A stretch of DNA of 64,000 bases, taken from Cocos nucifera (taxonomy: Eukaryota; Streptophyta; Magnoliopsida; Arecales; Arecaceae). Where the stretch lies: assembly GCA_006176705.1 (NCBI GenBank), contig QRFJ01005305.1:39295-103294 (forward strand). Direction: 5' to 3'. Both the position numbers and the translations under genes were made by a program. Of this stretch, positions 1-11,109 are shown piece by piece (positions within the stretch are counted from its first letter, which is position 1; the number at the start of each line of letters is the position of its first letter). The notes beneath the pieces were generated by a model. The model was not told the origin of the DNA. It worked only from the letters and a program-made list of their open reading frames with translations, and made no database searches.

Positions 1-175
1 TTTTAAAAAATTATAAAAATATTATTTTTAATAAAATAAATTAGTATATTATTATATATTTTTAAAATTAAAAAAAGATATGCTATCTTTTTAAAATAAT
101 AATAAATTAGTATTTTAAAAAAATATTATTAATATTTTTATAATATTTTATTTTTTAAAATTAATAATTTTATAA
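1..175. repeat. AT-rich direct repeat, copy 1
   Basis: Almost pure A+T sequence that recurs with high identity at about 436-605. Both copies share the core GATATGCTATCTTTTTAAAA and the run of TTA/ATT motifs after it. The two copies flank a more GC-rich block. No coding potential is visible. Confidence 0.7.
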
Positions 176-435
176 AATAATATTTTATTATTATTTTTTT
201 CTTCCTATTCTCATATCTTCTTCACGTCCATCGGTGCGATCCCACCATGGCTTTCCTTCTCTCGACAAACGTCGATCCCGATCGCATCCCCGCCTCCTTC
301 TTCTCATACCTTCTCCAAACTTTTGGAGGCTATTAAATATAGCAATTTAGCTTTCAAATCAATAAAATAATAATATATTAGATTTGATCTAGTCTAATCC
401 GATGGATCGATTCAGATCTCGAAATATATTTTTTT
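176..435. other. GC-richer spacer between AT repeats
   Basis: About 260 bases without a convincing ORF. They hold a C-rich stretch near 225-325 (CGATCCC and CCCGCCTCC) and then ordinary AT-rich DNA. It could be the core of a transposable element whose ends are the AT-rich repeats, but no terminal inverted repeat was seen. Confidence 0.3.
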
Positions 436-605
436 TAAAAAAATAATAAAAATATTATTTTTTAAAAAATAAATTAATATGTTATTATTTTTAAAATTAA
501 AAAATGATATGCTATCTTTTTAAAATAATAATAAATTAGTATTTTAAAAAAATATTATTAATATTTTTATAATATTTTATTTTTTAAACTAATAATTTTT
601 TAAAA
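436..605. repeat. AT-rich direct repeat, copy 2
   Basis: Second copy of the 1-175 repeat in the same orientation. The match is almost continuous across the GATATGCTATC core and breaks down near 605. Confidence 0.7.
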
Positions 606-688
606 TATTTTTCATCTCTTATCTCTTTTCTACTTTTATTTTTAAAATATTATTTTTTTTAATATTTTAAAATACTATTTTATTATTA

Positions 689-855
689 GGATAATTAATA
701 AATAATCTCTTGCATTTTCATTAGTTTTGCAAATACTCCCTACACTTAAAATTTCAGTAATGTCAACCCTATATTTAACAAAACATTGCAATTTGTCCTT
801 TCGACGATCCAGTTTGGATCTGAGGCTCCCGCTAGTGATTACGTGATATAATATT
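689..855 (+). repeat. MULE left terminal inverted repeat
   Basis: Begins GGATAATTAATAAATAAT and continues through CTCCCTACACTTAAAAT, AACAAAACATTGCAATTTG and GACGATC. Read as reverse complement, 6236-6400 follows the same path for about 165 bases with scattered mismatches. Confidence 0.9.
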
Positions 856-1020
856 TAACGTAGATGGCTTACATGGTCAGAAAGAATGGTTTATCTGTCT
901 GACTTGGCCCTCTCCCAAATTGGTGCCAAACTTTTCATTATTGATAGATATTTCTTCCCGCTTTTTAGTTCGTTGCTGTCTCTATCCCTTTATTTGCCTA
1001 GGTTTCAGACAAACCAGAGA

Positions 1021-1464
1021 TGAGTTTGTCTTCATTGAGCACGTGAAAACCGTCCGCCATTAGTGCAACCCCAAAAAATGTGTCGTTGCCATCTTGCAGC
1101 GATGGTGAAGACATCATGGACATCTATGAATCCGGAAAGAAGATTTTGGGCATGTCCTAATTATGAGGTTAGGAATTTATTCCTTTTTGTGTTTTACTTG
1201 ATTTAAGGATTGTGGACATCTACCCTTCCGAATTGCAGCTGTGGTTGTTTTCTTTCTCAAATTGATAGAGGTTGAAACTATTTTTAATGGTTAGATCTGG
1301 AGTGGAATGGGCATGTATTCAAGATTATCTATAAATTATAGAAAAGGATTGGCAAATTGGAGGCCGATAAGCAGGTCTTGCAGGTGGAGAAGGAAAGTTT
1401 GGAATCTAAGATATCTGACCTTGAAAAGCAGATGGCTGATCTAAAAGGACTAGCTAATATTTGA
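1021..1464 (+). pseudogene. GRF-type zinc finger plus coiled-coil protein, MULE-borne pseudogene
   Basis: Seen: the frame starting near 1079 reads CRCHLAAMVKTSWTSMNP and then ERRFWACPNYE. This is a GRF zinc-finger signature with a C-x-C pair, SWT, NP.RRFWACPNY and, after an apparent intron (about 1166-1206), DCG. Downstream, 1347-1464 reads as a heptad-rich coiled coil (KLEADKQVLQVEKESLESK, then ISDLEKQMADLKG) ending at a stop. Broken: an upstream ATG frame (1021) meets a stop after eight codons, and about four extra bases shift the frame just before the first Cys pair. Known: small GRF plus coiled-coil proteins are numerous in plant genomes. Inferred: this is the second gene of the surrounding MULE, because it lies inside the TIRs and converges on the transposase. 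Its function is unknown; GRF fingers bind nucleic acid in other proteins. Confidence 0.72.
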
Positions 1465-1519
1465 AAAAATAGGAACATATGTAATATGTTTGGTGTTTTT
1501 GGTTTTTCAATCATGTATT

Positions 1520-2640
1520 TACTGATTTTCTTAGCCTATATGCCTAATATACCATTTTGTCAAACATCCTTGCCATGATACAATATTTGCTCCTTGCAAG
1601 GGTTTTTAATCTGAAACCATACTATATTATATTTTGATTATGTATTTTGCTTAATAAGATTGTATTAGGCATTATCTATTAATGTATCTTTGCTGGCACA
1701 TTATATTTTAAATGGCACAAGAATTTTATAGATTGTTTTTAAATGGCACAAGATTATGTATTACAGGTTTACAGATTCATAAAAACCTGCAAATGGCAGT
1801 GGTGAGACAAAAATAATATGTGAAATGCAATAAAATTGCTGCGTTATTCCATAAATGCCACTTACAGATTATCTATTTCAGTTTTCTTCCATGTTCCAAT
1901 AGAAAGTACACGATCAGTGAAATGCTGCTTTATTCCTAAAATAATCTATAAGAGCTATCAAGCACCTTCCCACTTTTAATCAGATTACACAGCATCCAGT
2001 AATCCAAGCAATATGAATTATACAGAACAAACAAGTCAACATCATGTCTGGAGCATATGCTATGTAGTTTCAGAGCATTCAGGATTATTTATATAACACT
2101 ATGTCCATGCTAGCTGGTTGGATACAGGTGACGGTCATATGATCACCGGCATTAAACTGGAAAATATGTCTTATAAGCCAGGGGATGCCAAGTAGATTGA
2201 ATAAGAGACACAATTTCAGATGATGATGATATGTTCTCCAGAACACATGAAGCAATCAAGCTAAATACAGGTCTATATATCTGATACACCATAAAATCAA
2301 CAATCCATCCAGATGTAAGTAATTAGAAAAAAATGTTCTCCCAAATAGGTCTCTAAAAAGGCTATCATTCAACTGCAATCCTAACTTCATAGTGATCCTA
2401 ATTTCACATTCAACAAATTGGATAATATACAGAACATATAAATCCACTTTCACATTCAATAAAACTAAAAAATTTACAAAACTTAGAAATTCAATTTAAA
2501 ATTGTATCACTGTATCATAATACATCCACAAAATACAAAACATAGAGCTGATTCGTTACATTGAAAACTCTCCCAGTTCTCCCCTTCATAGATTCAATTT
2601 TATTTACGATCAGGATGATTGCTCTGTTGAGTTAAGAGAT
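1520..2640. other. Non-coding interior of MULE
   Basis: AT-rich DNA between the GRF pseudogene and the 3' end of the transposase. No domain, repeat array or splice-bounded exon was recognised. The short ORFs here have no family-like sequence. Confidence 0.5.
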
Positions 2641-2647
2641 TGCTTCC

Positions 2648-5474
2648 TTAACTTGAAATAATTTCTTGACCGACAGCATTGGCACTTGAGTTGGGAGCTC
2701 GTCCACCTCTTCTAGCTACAAATTTTGACCTTTTCTTTCTCTCAAGATCCTGAAAAAAAAAAGAACATATATACATTGTTAGTTAACTATAAAACTATAC
2801 GACATGAATCAAAAGCTACATTCTTGACCTTGTACACCAGACCAAATTCAATGGTGTTTTCAATATATGTGGGGCCACAACTTGTATTAGCTTCACCTCG
2901 AACCTGTACATCATATTTCTGTATAAATAACTTATATCATAAATCAAAACTTGATAATGGTAGATCTTACCTCTCTATCCATATCTTTTCTCTTTTATTT
3001 TTTTCTGATTTTTAGGTCTAACCTTCTTGGCATCTTACATGTTTTGTAATTGTGCCCACATTGTAAGCAATTTGAACATCTAATAGAATGGAATCTAACT
3101 CTGACTCCAAATTGCTTTTTAGGCTCGTCTGCACCTCTTTTCCTATTTTTTTTTGGTCTTTCAGATTGCTTCTTAACCATTGGTGGATTAAAAGGCTCAA
3201 AACTTGTCTTTACCCACTATTCCTCGCTAGGAACAGGATAAATCATAGGCTCATAGACCTTTACATAGGTCTTTCTTATAATAATGACTTACATATAGCT
3301 CTGGCATCTGCTTTGATGTATATATGGCAGCAATAGCATGTTTACATGGAATACCCATGTGCCTCCATTTGTTACATCTATAAATCCACCTGTTTAAGTC
3401 AATACAAAATGTCATGTTCGAACAACTAACCTAATATACCATATTTCCAGCATAAGTGGGCTTACAAATATTGGATGCTACTTTCTCACCTTCAAGCTGC
3501 CTTGGAGCACTTGGTGTTATGTCCCACTTTATACATAAAATGCCATCTCTTTTCAACTAAAATCTCTGCATAAGTGTCGTTCTTATCCACTCTATCATGG
3601 TCAAAATTGGCTTATCCCTACCATCCATAATATAGAAGTTAAATGACTCGCATAGGTTATTCACTATTAAATCTACCTTGCATCTTGGGTTGAATGTATG
3701 CCTTGTCCATGTGTTCTTATTAATGGAGGCCACATATTCATAAGCTAATTTTGACTTCAGTTTAAGCTTCTCCATAGCAACGTTGAAGTCATGTTCTATA
3801 TATGCAGATGCTATCATTCATAGATCATCTTTTAAGGTTTTATCCCTATGTCCTCTATCCTTAAAATTGGCATACAAATGTTGAATGTAGATTTGCTACT
3901 CTGCTGTCAGGACCACACAATCAAATGCCTCGATCAAATCCTATAATACAACAAGAAAAATATTTAGATATTAATGCATATTACAGTAAATGCTCAAAGA
4001 ATATTATCTTTTATCTGTCAGACATGAAAACCCATCCATTATCTTCTACTGGGCCGATGTACTCAATTAAACAAGTCAAAAAAAAGTCCCACGAGCTTCT
4101 AGTTTCAACCTCAACAACTGTGAATGCTAAAGGATAGAAATTATTGTTTCCATCCTTACCTACAACACTAAGAATCTGTCCACCAAATTCATTTTTTATG
4201 AAGCAACCATCAAGACTGATAAATGATCTACAGTCGGCTAGAAAATCTTACTTTTGAGCTTACAAACATATAAACACTCTTTGAAATTTAGGATGCAATG
4301 CTCTGTCGGATCTCTCAACTGCAATCTTTATCCAGCTATTAGGATTATGCTTCTTTAAGATCTCGATATAGTCCCAAAGTCTATTGTATTGCTTCTTGTT
4401 GTCCCCATGTACATCTTCTACAACTTGCTTTTTTGCTCTATAGATCATATGCGAACTCACATCTACATGATATTCTCGCCTAACCTGGTCCTTAAAGGCT
4501 TTGACTTTTCAATCTGAATCGGACCTTAAGTTTTTCATATATTTCTTGCTCAATCATCTTGCAGTGACCTATTTATTTATAAAACTTCTTCCATATTTAT
4601 GAACAGGATTCAAAGTCTTAATTTGAAAGGAGGCCTCTCCAGTAACATTTGATGCATGCATCCTCCACCCACAACTATTTTTGCACTCAACTGTTACTCT
4701 ATTCTTTTCATTCTTTATGGACACTAGATCCCTTCCATCATTGATAGTATAATTTTTTAAAACTTCTCTAAACTGATATACATCTTTGAACAATAGTCCT
4801 ATAGATAACTTAGGAGCATTAATGGTACTTGCATCAAATTCAAAATTTCTAGGAGGCTTAGGATTATCATCATCTGAAGGTGGTGGGGTATACAATCCAT
4901 CAGCTGTGGCTTCTTTTAGGTTTTCATCTATATCGGCTCTTGGTGCTTTACTCTTATTTTCATTCATTTGACTGCTGGGGGCAATGCTCGGATCCTTTGA
5001 AAAATCTTTAGGTGCTTCCTTAACCCCTGCATCGAATAAATCATTATTTTCAGATGATTCTTCACTGAAGTGTATGTCGTTGTCATCAAGTTCTTCACCC
5101 CCTTCATTATCTCCTTGATTGTCTTCTTGACTGCACTCATCTTCTTCAATATTACCTTCTTTTCCATGGTCACTTTCAACTGTTTCATCATCACTTGATT
5201 CAACTTTATTATCAGCATCATTGTCACTCCGATTTAACTCACTGTTAGGTACATTCGGAACTTGAGTGACAGCCGACTAATTTAACAAACTGTTAGGTAT
5301 ATTCTGAACTTGAGACTGACCCATTTTTTTACTAGACTGTACATACATGTCAATCCATTCTCTATCTTCATAACAAGCCAACATCTCCATACAGTCTTTA
5401 TCATCCTTAAGGGGTCTAATACCAATTTGAATTGATCTATGTGGCAACAAGTAGAACAACTCATCCCCCTTCAC
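2648..5474 (-). pseudogene. MuDR-family transposase, fragmented
   Basis: The catalytic protein of the surrounding MULE, which would cut and join transposon ends in the nucleus. Blocks in transcription order: 5474-5277, an N-terminal PB1-like region of the kind that precedes plant MULE transposases (PHRSIQIGIRPLKDDKDC); 5227-4964, an Asp/Glu/Ser-rich acidic linker in another frame; 4967-4569, the MuDR N-terminal domain (GLLFKDVYQFREVLKNYTI, then VTVECKNSCGWRMHAS); 4460-4260 and 3817-3557, parts of the catalytic MULE region; about 3390-3310, a SWIM finger (CNKW.HMGIPCKHAIAAIY); 3180-2995, a CCHC zinc knuckle (CSNCLQCGHNYKTCK); 2750-2648, a last exon after a clean acceptor, encoding a basic tail (RRGGRAPNSSANAVGQE) and stop. 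Several frame changes and stops separate the blocks, and the DDE residues cannot be followed. No intact product is possible. Confidence 0.85.
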
Positions 5475-5479
5475 GTAGC

Positions 5480-6235
5480 CAAAATTTTCTATAATTCCCT
5501 CAATCTCAAAAAAGGAAAAATAATCTTTGTCAAATTTATAGTAAAATCCTAACTGTCCATTTATATACCTCTTGTGCGAGATATCAACAAACTACCCTTC
5601 ATAATGAACTCGAAAAGACACAACATTCGGGTCTACCATTTCTGCATGAATGACAAAACAAAAGTCATCGTTTCCATGGTCCATAGTTGTATATCTTAAA
5701 TTATCTTCTTAGACATCCCATAATGGAATGACAATAATAATAAAAAAGGGGATGAAAAACATGCAAAGCACTAACGGAATATTACATCAGGCAGCCCACA
5801 GTACTCAATTTCGAAATCCAAATTTTTAAATAAAATATCAAAGATATGTACAAAAGAAAAAATGATTAAATAGGATGACATTCTTGAAATGTAGAACGAC
5901 AAAGAAGCAAAAATCAAAGACATCATCATTTTATTTGACCGAGATGCAAGAATACATACCTGCGAGAAATGGAGAATCCCACTATTAAAATCTTCTATAT
6001 TCTTGAACCAAAATGAGATGTAGAGTACAGCAATCCTTTTTTCGTTGTCATCCAAAATCAACCCACAAAGCGAGCACGTCTAGAGAAACAAGTAGATTCT
6101 ATGGAAGGGCAAAGTAAAAAAATTGAAAGCGACCATTCGATCATGCGAGGGAAGAAATACTGACCATGCTGCTCACGTGACTATCCATTGTACACGTCAT
6201 GATTGAAGTAGGATTACAAGATACCAATATGGCAA
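5480..6235. other. 5' flank of MULE transposase
   Basis: Region between the first transposase block and the right TIR. A minus-strand ORF at 5771-6061 has no recognisable domain. This is probably untranslated leader or promoter of the transposase, or degraded sequence. Confidence 0.35.
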
Positions 6236-6400
6236 AAATAATGCCATATAATTACCGATGGGAGTCTCAAACCCAAACTAGATCGTCGGAAGGGCAAATT
6301 GCAACGTTTTGTTAAAAACAGGATTGACATTGCTAAAATTTTAAGTGTAGGGAGCTATCTGCAAAAATAATAAAAATATAAAAAATTATTTATTAATTAT
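6236..6400 (-). repeat. MULE right terminal inverted repeat
   Basis: Reverse complement of the left TIR (689-855). It includes the complement of CTCCCTACACTTAAAAT and ends with ATTATTTATTAATTAT at 6400, directly followed by the TTTTATTATTA flank. Confidence 0.9.
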
Positions 6401-6681
6401 TTTTATTATTATTTAAAAATAATATTTAAATTTTTATAGATAATAAAATAATAATCCACGTATCATAACTAAAATTATCTGAAATACTGAGATGGCAACA
6501 CCACAATACTCCTCTATGGAGTATTTTTTATATATATATAATAGATATAATAACCAACGTATAACCCCATCCAATTCATGGATGCAAGTTTTTTAAAATA
6601 ATATTTAATTTTATTTATCTATTTTATTATATCTATTTATATATATTTTAAAAATAATTAAAAAAATAAAAAATATATATT

Positions 6682-7572
6682 TAGTAAGCTAGTAAAAAAA
6701 TTTTAATTCTAGTTTCAAATTAAAAGCAACTCTTTAGTTGAGTTTTAAGTAAAAATAGCTTTCGATTATAAATATTAATTAAAAGCAGCTCTCCATTTAG
6801 CATGAAATGATCAAATTATCGCTGTAATTGTAAAATAGTATTAAAATAATACGATCTTATTGTAAAATAGTACTATTTTATTGTAATATAATACCATCTT
6901 ATTATAAAATAGTACTATCTTATTGTAATATAATACTATCTTATTGGAATATAATACTGTCTTATTAAAAAATAATACTGTCTTGTTATAAAATAATGCT
7001 ATCTTATTGTAATGTAATACTATCTTATTAAAAAGAAATACTACCTTATTATAATGTAATATTATTTTATTGGAAAGTAATACTGCTTTGTTATAAAACA
7101 GTACTGGCATATTATAATGTAATACTACCTTATTATAAAGTATACTAACTTATTATAAAACAGTACTGCTTTATTATAATATAATACTTTCTTATTGTAA
7201 AGGAATACTACCTTATTGTAATATAATACTGTCTTATTGGAAAGTAATACTGTCTTATCGTAAAATAGTACTGTCTTATTATAATATAATACTGTCATAT
7301 TATAAAAGAATACTGGCTTATTCTAAATATAATACTGTCTTATTGGAAAGTAATACTGTCTTGTTATAAAATAGTACTACTTTATTTTAGTATTGCTTTA
7401 TAACTATTGGGATAATTCGGTCATTTCATGTCATTTGAAGAGCTGCTTTTAATTTATGTTTGGAATGGGGAGCTACTTTTATTTGAAAATGGGGAGCTAC
7501 TTTTATTTGAAACTTAAATGAGAAGCTACTTTTAAGTTAAAACTTAATGGAAGAGTTTTCACTAGTTTATCC
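6682..7572. mobile_element. Non-autonomous TIR element with minisatellite core
   Basis: Seen: the outer arms are inverted repeats. The left arm (6682-6830, CTAGTAAAAAAATTTT through ATTAAAAGCAGCTCTCC and CATGAAATGA) matches the reverse complement of the right arm (7385-7572). The right arm also holds two extra direct copies of GGGGAGCTACTTTTATTTGA. The middle is entirely a tandem 21-bp repeat. There is no transposase. The target duplication could not be fixed. Inference: a MITE-like or Mutator-like non-autonomous element whose core expanded. Confidence 0.7.
6832..7384. repeat. 21-bp minisatellite, roughly 26 units
   Basis: Imperfect tandem copies of a unit like AATAGTACTGTCTTATTGTA. The period is mostly 18-21 bases and multiples of three predominate, so a minus-strand frame stays open at 7110-6841 and reads as a heptapeptide repeat, VLFYNKI with variants. 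The ORF looks like a by-product of the period, since there is no promoter, splice or domain context to suggest a gene. Confidence 0.85.
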
Positions 7573-8070
7573 TATATTCTATGTGCATAAGATTTGAGGC
7601 TTGAATTATAATGAAACAAGTTGGATGCTAAGTTCAATGTCTTGAAGAGACTTTGAGAGCATCTACATATCTAATTTGTAAACCATCACCAACCCCCCAA
7701 ATGCCCTCCAAAAATCCCATGGGCAACAGGACAACCAACATTGTAACATGTTGTTGGTTCTACCCTGAAATCTAGATTACAAATCCAATTTAAATCTCTT
7801 ACGAGAACCATAGAAGCAATCTCATAAATCCTTTTTAGAGTAAAAACTCTACAAAGTCCTGGATCCTCTCATCTATAAAAGGAAAACGAAAGTGAACATA
7901 TAAACAAATGAAAGGTTTACTGTGATGCCTAGGCCCAAAAACAAAAAGAAACAAAAAAAATAAAAAAGAAAAAGAAGTGAACCTTTTACATTGTTTCTCT
8001 TTTCTTTTTTTTTTTCATACATGCAAATACAAAGTTACACAGAAACTTAACTAAATTATTAATAATCCCT
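7573..8070. other. Non-coding interval
   Basis: Mixed sequence with an A-rich tract at 7930-7975 and a T-rich tract near 7990-8010. No gene, repeat family or structured site was recognised. Confidence 0.4.
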
Positions 8071-8263
8071 TATCTTTCTCGAGCAATTATCCAAATCACA
8101 ACCCATAATCTAAAAATATACTTCTTAGTTATAAAAAATCATCTAGATAAAGAACTATATTTTCCGTATCTTTCTCAAGCGATGATCCAAATCATAAGCC
8201 AGAATCTATAAATACCCTTCTTAATTATGAAGTTTCCACCTAGATAAAGAACTATATTTCCAT
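8071..8263. repeat. Tandem duplication, about 97-bp unit x2
   Basis: Unit 1 (8071-8166) begins TATCTTTCTCGAGCAATTAT and ends CTAGATAAAGAACTATATTTTCC. Unit 2 (8167-8263) repeats the same order with about 15% change. Head-to-tail and non-coding. Confidence 0.8.
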
Positions 8264-8332
8264 AAACTAAATCATTCACGTCTTGCCATCTCAAAAATTC
8301 AACTTTCTTTTTCCTCTTTTCTCTCCCCCCTC

Positions 8333-8352
8333 CCTCTCTCTCTCTCTCTCTC
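8333..8352. repeat. CT microsatellite
   Basis: Short CT dinucleotide run in a longer pyrimidine-rich tract, followed by a CGCGCG/TGTGTG patch. Confidence 0.85.
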
Positions 8353-8468
8353 CCACGCGCGCTTGTGTGTGTTTGCTTTCAGAAGCAACTAAGGCCATGA
8401 CAGTTTATTTGTTCATATGTGACCTCCCTAGGCCATAATGGTGTAAATCAAACTCCATTACCATCTTC

Positions 8469-9628
8469 CTAGGCAAATAAAGGTTCACGGGCTTGTTCAA
8501 TTGAAATAACTGAGCCAAGTCCCACATTGTTCTATATAACAAGACAAAACTGTAAAAACAAAAGGGATTACTTACAGTTTCCATCAACTTTGACTTATAT
8601 ACAGCCTCCTACAATATAAGAAACATATCTCAAATCTTGTCGAATCAGACTTGCATGATTTATAGACCACGTAGACTATAATGCCAGAAAAACTCACCAT
8701 GTTGGGTTTGCTGGTGGCTTTTAGCATGCTGCCAAAGAAGGAAATCACCTAAATTTCTGCTTTGTTGCATGATAAATATTTGAGAATGAATGACAAAAAT
8801 TGCAAATGAATTATTATCATATCATGCATTGCTGAAAATTCATATATGATAAATCTCATGGATAAAAACAATTAATGTTCAGCTTGATCATGACCACATC
8901 TACTACATATGCAGGTTGATTGTCTCCAAGGTGCATCACTGTGATCTTGTTTGATGAAGTCCCATTACTCCTTCCATGTGATCACATTGCATGACATAGG
9001 ATGGCATTTGCCATTTTAGCATGTTATAGATCACATATATGGCCCATATTGGGGGCATCATTTAAGGTTTTCTTCACATTAACCTATGGTAATTAGTGGC
9101 TCAAGAAGCTTCTAATCTACCATACATTAGGTTGATGTTCCAAATAAAATGGACCATATAATTATAAACTAGTCAACCATACAAGTCATCGGTCGAAACT
9201 AGATACATGTGATGATGAAAGCAAGTGAACTTTATTCATGATGGAATATTGAGTAACTTAGTTCCATTCATCCAAATCAAGTTGATACAACAACCAGTCA
9301 ATTATAAGACGGTCTCAAGGGGAGCTCCAATCCATTGCATAGCCATCTTTCCTGGCAAGTTGGGAAAAGGTCACCTGCCAGAAATTTTATTTATTGATCT
9401 GTATCTGATACTCTTTCAAGGATTCCCTTGATCATGTTCAACCATTCTTGTCCTATGAGCCTGATTTCTCTGCCGTCATATGAAATTGAAGATTTTAGTT
9501 ACAGGAGCAGAGTTGATCATGTGAATCAGTCTAGCATGGAGAGGAATCTCACCGCAAGATGGAGGTAATCCAATTCTTATGGTTTGTTGTGCATATCTTC
9601 TGACCACCCATTCAGCTCCAGCAAAATG
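8469..9628 (-). CDS. Possible exon cluster of an unidentified gene
   Basis: Seen: several short minus-strand intervals have good acceptor and donor bases and open frames. 9553-9628 reads HFAGAEWVVRRYAQQTIRIG, then LPPSC. 9391-9467 reads IRLIGQEWLNMIKGILERVS, then DTDQ and stop, with AATAAA nearby. 8698-8728, 8576-8608 (EAVYKSKLMET, donor ACT/GTAAGT) and 8469-8531 (NNVGLGSVISIEQAREPLFA, stop) join in phase with one another. I do not recognise the protein. The two sets have separate stop codons, so they would be alternative ends or two unrelated fragments. No upstream exons were found before gypsy element 1 begins at 9901, and chance cannot be excluded. Confidence 0.25.
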
Positions 9629-9639
9629 CTGATCAGTGA

Positions 9640-9732
9640 TTAAGTGGTATCAACAATGAAATCCCAAAAACCTGATTCAAACCAATTCCATGGCATCATT
9701 AAGTGGTATCAACAAACAAATCCCAAAAACCT
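9640..9732. repeat. Short direct duplication
   Basis: TTAAGTGGTATCAACAA...AAATCCCAAAAACCT occurs at about 9640 and again at about 9699, a 59-base period. Confidence 0.75.
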
Positions 9733-9900
9733 ATTGAAAATCTAATTTGTAAAACAGAAATGGTTCTGTATAAAAAGAAATTCAGGTTTTAAATGAGCTC
9801 AATTTATCTTGAGATTCAAAATGAATATATATTTTACTTCATCTTATAAGGCATTAGCTGAATCGAAACGAGTTTGTTGCTGTTGTAAACTGAATATTAG

Positions 9901-10325
9901 TAATGAGAATCAGGAATTCTGCACTTATTTTAGGGCAAAGATGTTACAATTTAAAAATTATAAAATTTTCAATAATTGAGAGATTTTACCTTATTTCCAT
10001 CTTATTTGAGAGATTTTATCTTATTTCCATATTGAGAAAAAATCTTATTTCCATCTTAGAGAGATTTTATCTTGTTTTCATCTTATTTAAGAGATTTTAT
10101 CTTATTTCCATATTGAGGGATGTGATTTTTACTTTTTATTAAGATGTAATTTCATTTCCATCTTATTTGAGAGTTTATTTAAAGACTCCTATTGTATTGA
10201 AGAGGCAACTTGGAATGACAAATCGAAAACCCTAAAGTGGGCTATTTTTCTCTTGATTTCTCTGTTTTCCTTTCATTTTGTCTCCCTTTCCTATTTGCTA
10301 TCCTGAGTTTCTTGGAACCATATCA
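9901..10325 (+). repeat. 5' LTR of gypsy element 1
   Basis: Matches 16519-16969 throughout. It contains a run of tandem units around GAGAGATTTTATCTTATTTC (about 9980-10170), so the LTR itself holds a minisatellite. It starts TAAT where the 3' copy starts TGAT, and ends ATCA. Confidence 0.85.
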
Positions 10326-10343
10326 AATTAGCATCAAAGCCCT
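10326..10343 (+). promoter_or_regulatory. Degenerate primer-binding site
   Basis: AATTAGCATCAAAGCCC directly follows the LTR. It resembles the common plant initiator-Met-tRNA site TGGTATCAGAGC with about three changes. The corresponding site of element 2 is perfect. Confidence 0.6.
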
Positions 10344-10740
10344 ATCAGATCACCTTCTACATACTGTACAAATTGCTTTGAGGTAATTGATCTCGTCTCG
10401 TGTAAGGTATGGTTCCTTCATTGAATCTTGTGAACTTCTTCAAATTGTGGGTAGCTTCTACGATTGCTTAGGTCCTTTCTTTTATCTCATACTTCCCTAA
10501 ACCAAAAAAAAATAAAGGAAAAAAAAAGAAGAATCCGAATCATTTTGTTGGCCTCATTTTGTTGACATTTATCTTCAATAGCTTGGTTATATCATATCAC
10601 CTCTTTGATATTACACAAGTTAAAAACATTGGCACTGCATTTGACTTTACATTCTTCATTGTAAGCATTATGGTGGAATTTCTCCATGATTATAATATTT
10701 TAGCCTAAAATCAATTTTGTCCTTGCCCTTCCTTGCTACC

Positions 10741-11096
10741 ATGACCATTGGCAATTCGAAAGATACTCATTCCGCTATAGAAAAAGAGCTTGAATCAGTT
10801 AAACATACCCAAACTGCATTCTAAAAGAGTTTAAACCAAATATACTAGTCATTAGACCGACCTTAAACTGAACTTAATGAGCTTCATATTAATTAGGTTG
10901 ACCACCGCGTGGACATGGCTAATCTCATCGGTTAGCAGGTTGAACACCAACTATCTCTGTGAGAGTCAAGACTAGGTAAACAATCTCTAGAGGATAACCA
11001 TACTAGTCGTCAACCTATTCATCAACCTCCTCCCCAAACTCGTAAGCCAACTGGTGATCCGAGTCATGTCTTGCAGACTAATATGAGGAGAATTAT
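10741..11096 (+). pseudogene. gypsy gag N-terminal remnant
   Basis: Starts at ATG 10741 (MTIGNSKDTHSAIEKELESV) with several internal stops. The order of short blocks (ELESVKHTQTAF, ELNELHI, ANLIG, HQLSL, GKQSLED) parallels the gag start of element 2 at 31430. This is the capsid precursor of a dead element. Confidence 0.65.
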
Positions 11097-11109
11097 GAGG
11101 ATTTAGGAG

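Larger units (their letters stand above)
689..6400 (-). mobile_element. MuDR-like (MULE) DNA transposon, degenerate, about 5.7 kb
   Basis: Seen: long terminal inverted repeats at 689-855 and 6236-6400, with an 11-base identical flank TTTTATTATTA on both sides (678-688 and 6401-6411), compatible with a 9-11 bp Mutator-type target duplication. The AT-rich setting weakens the flank evidence slightly. Between the TIRs lie a broken minus-strand transposase in the order PB1-like region, acidic region, MuDR N-terminal domain, MULE core, SWIM zinc finger, zinc knuckle and Ser/Arg tail, and a plus-strand GRF zinc-finger pseudogene. The two genes converge, as mudrA and mudrB do in maize MuDR, although the GRF gene is not related to mudrB. 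Stops and frame changes show that the element is dead. Confidence 0.88.
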
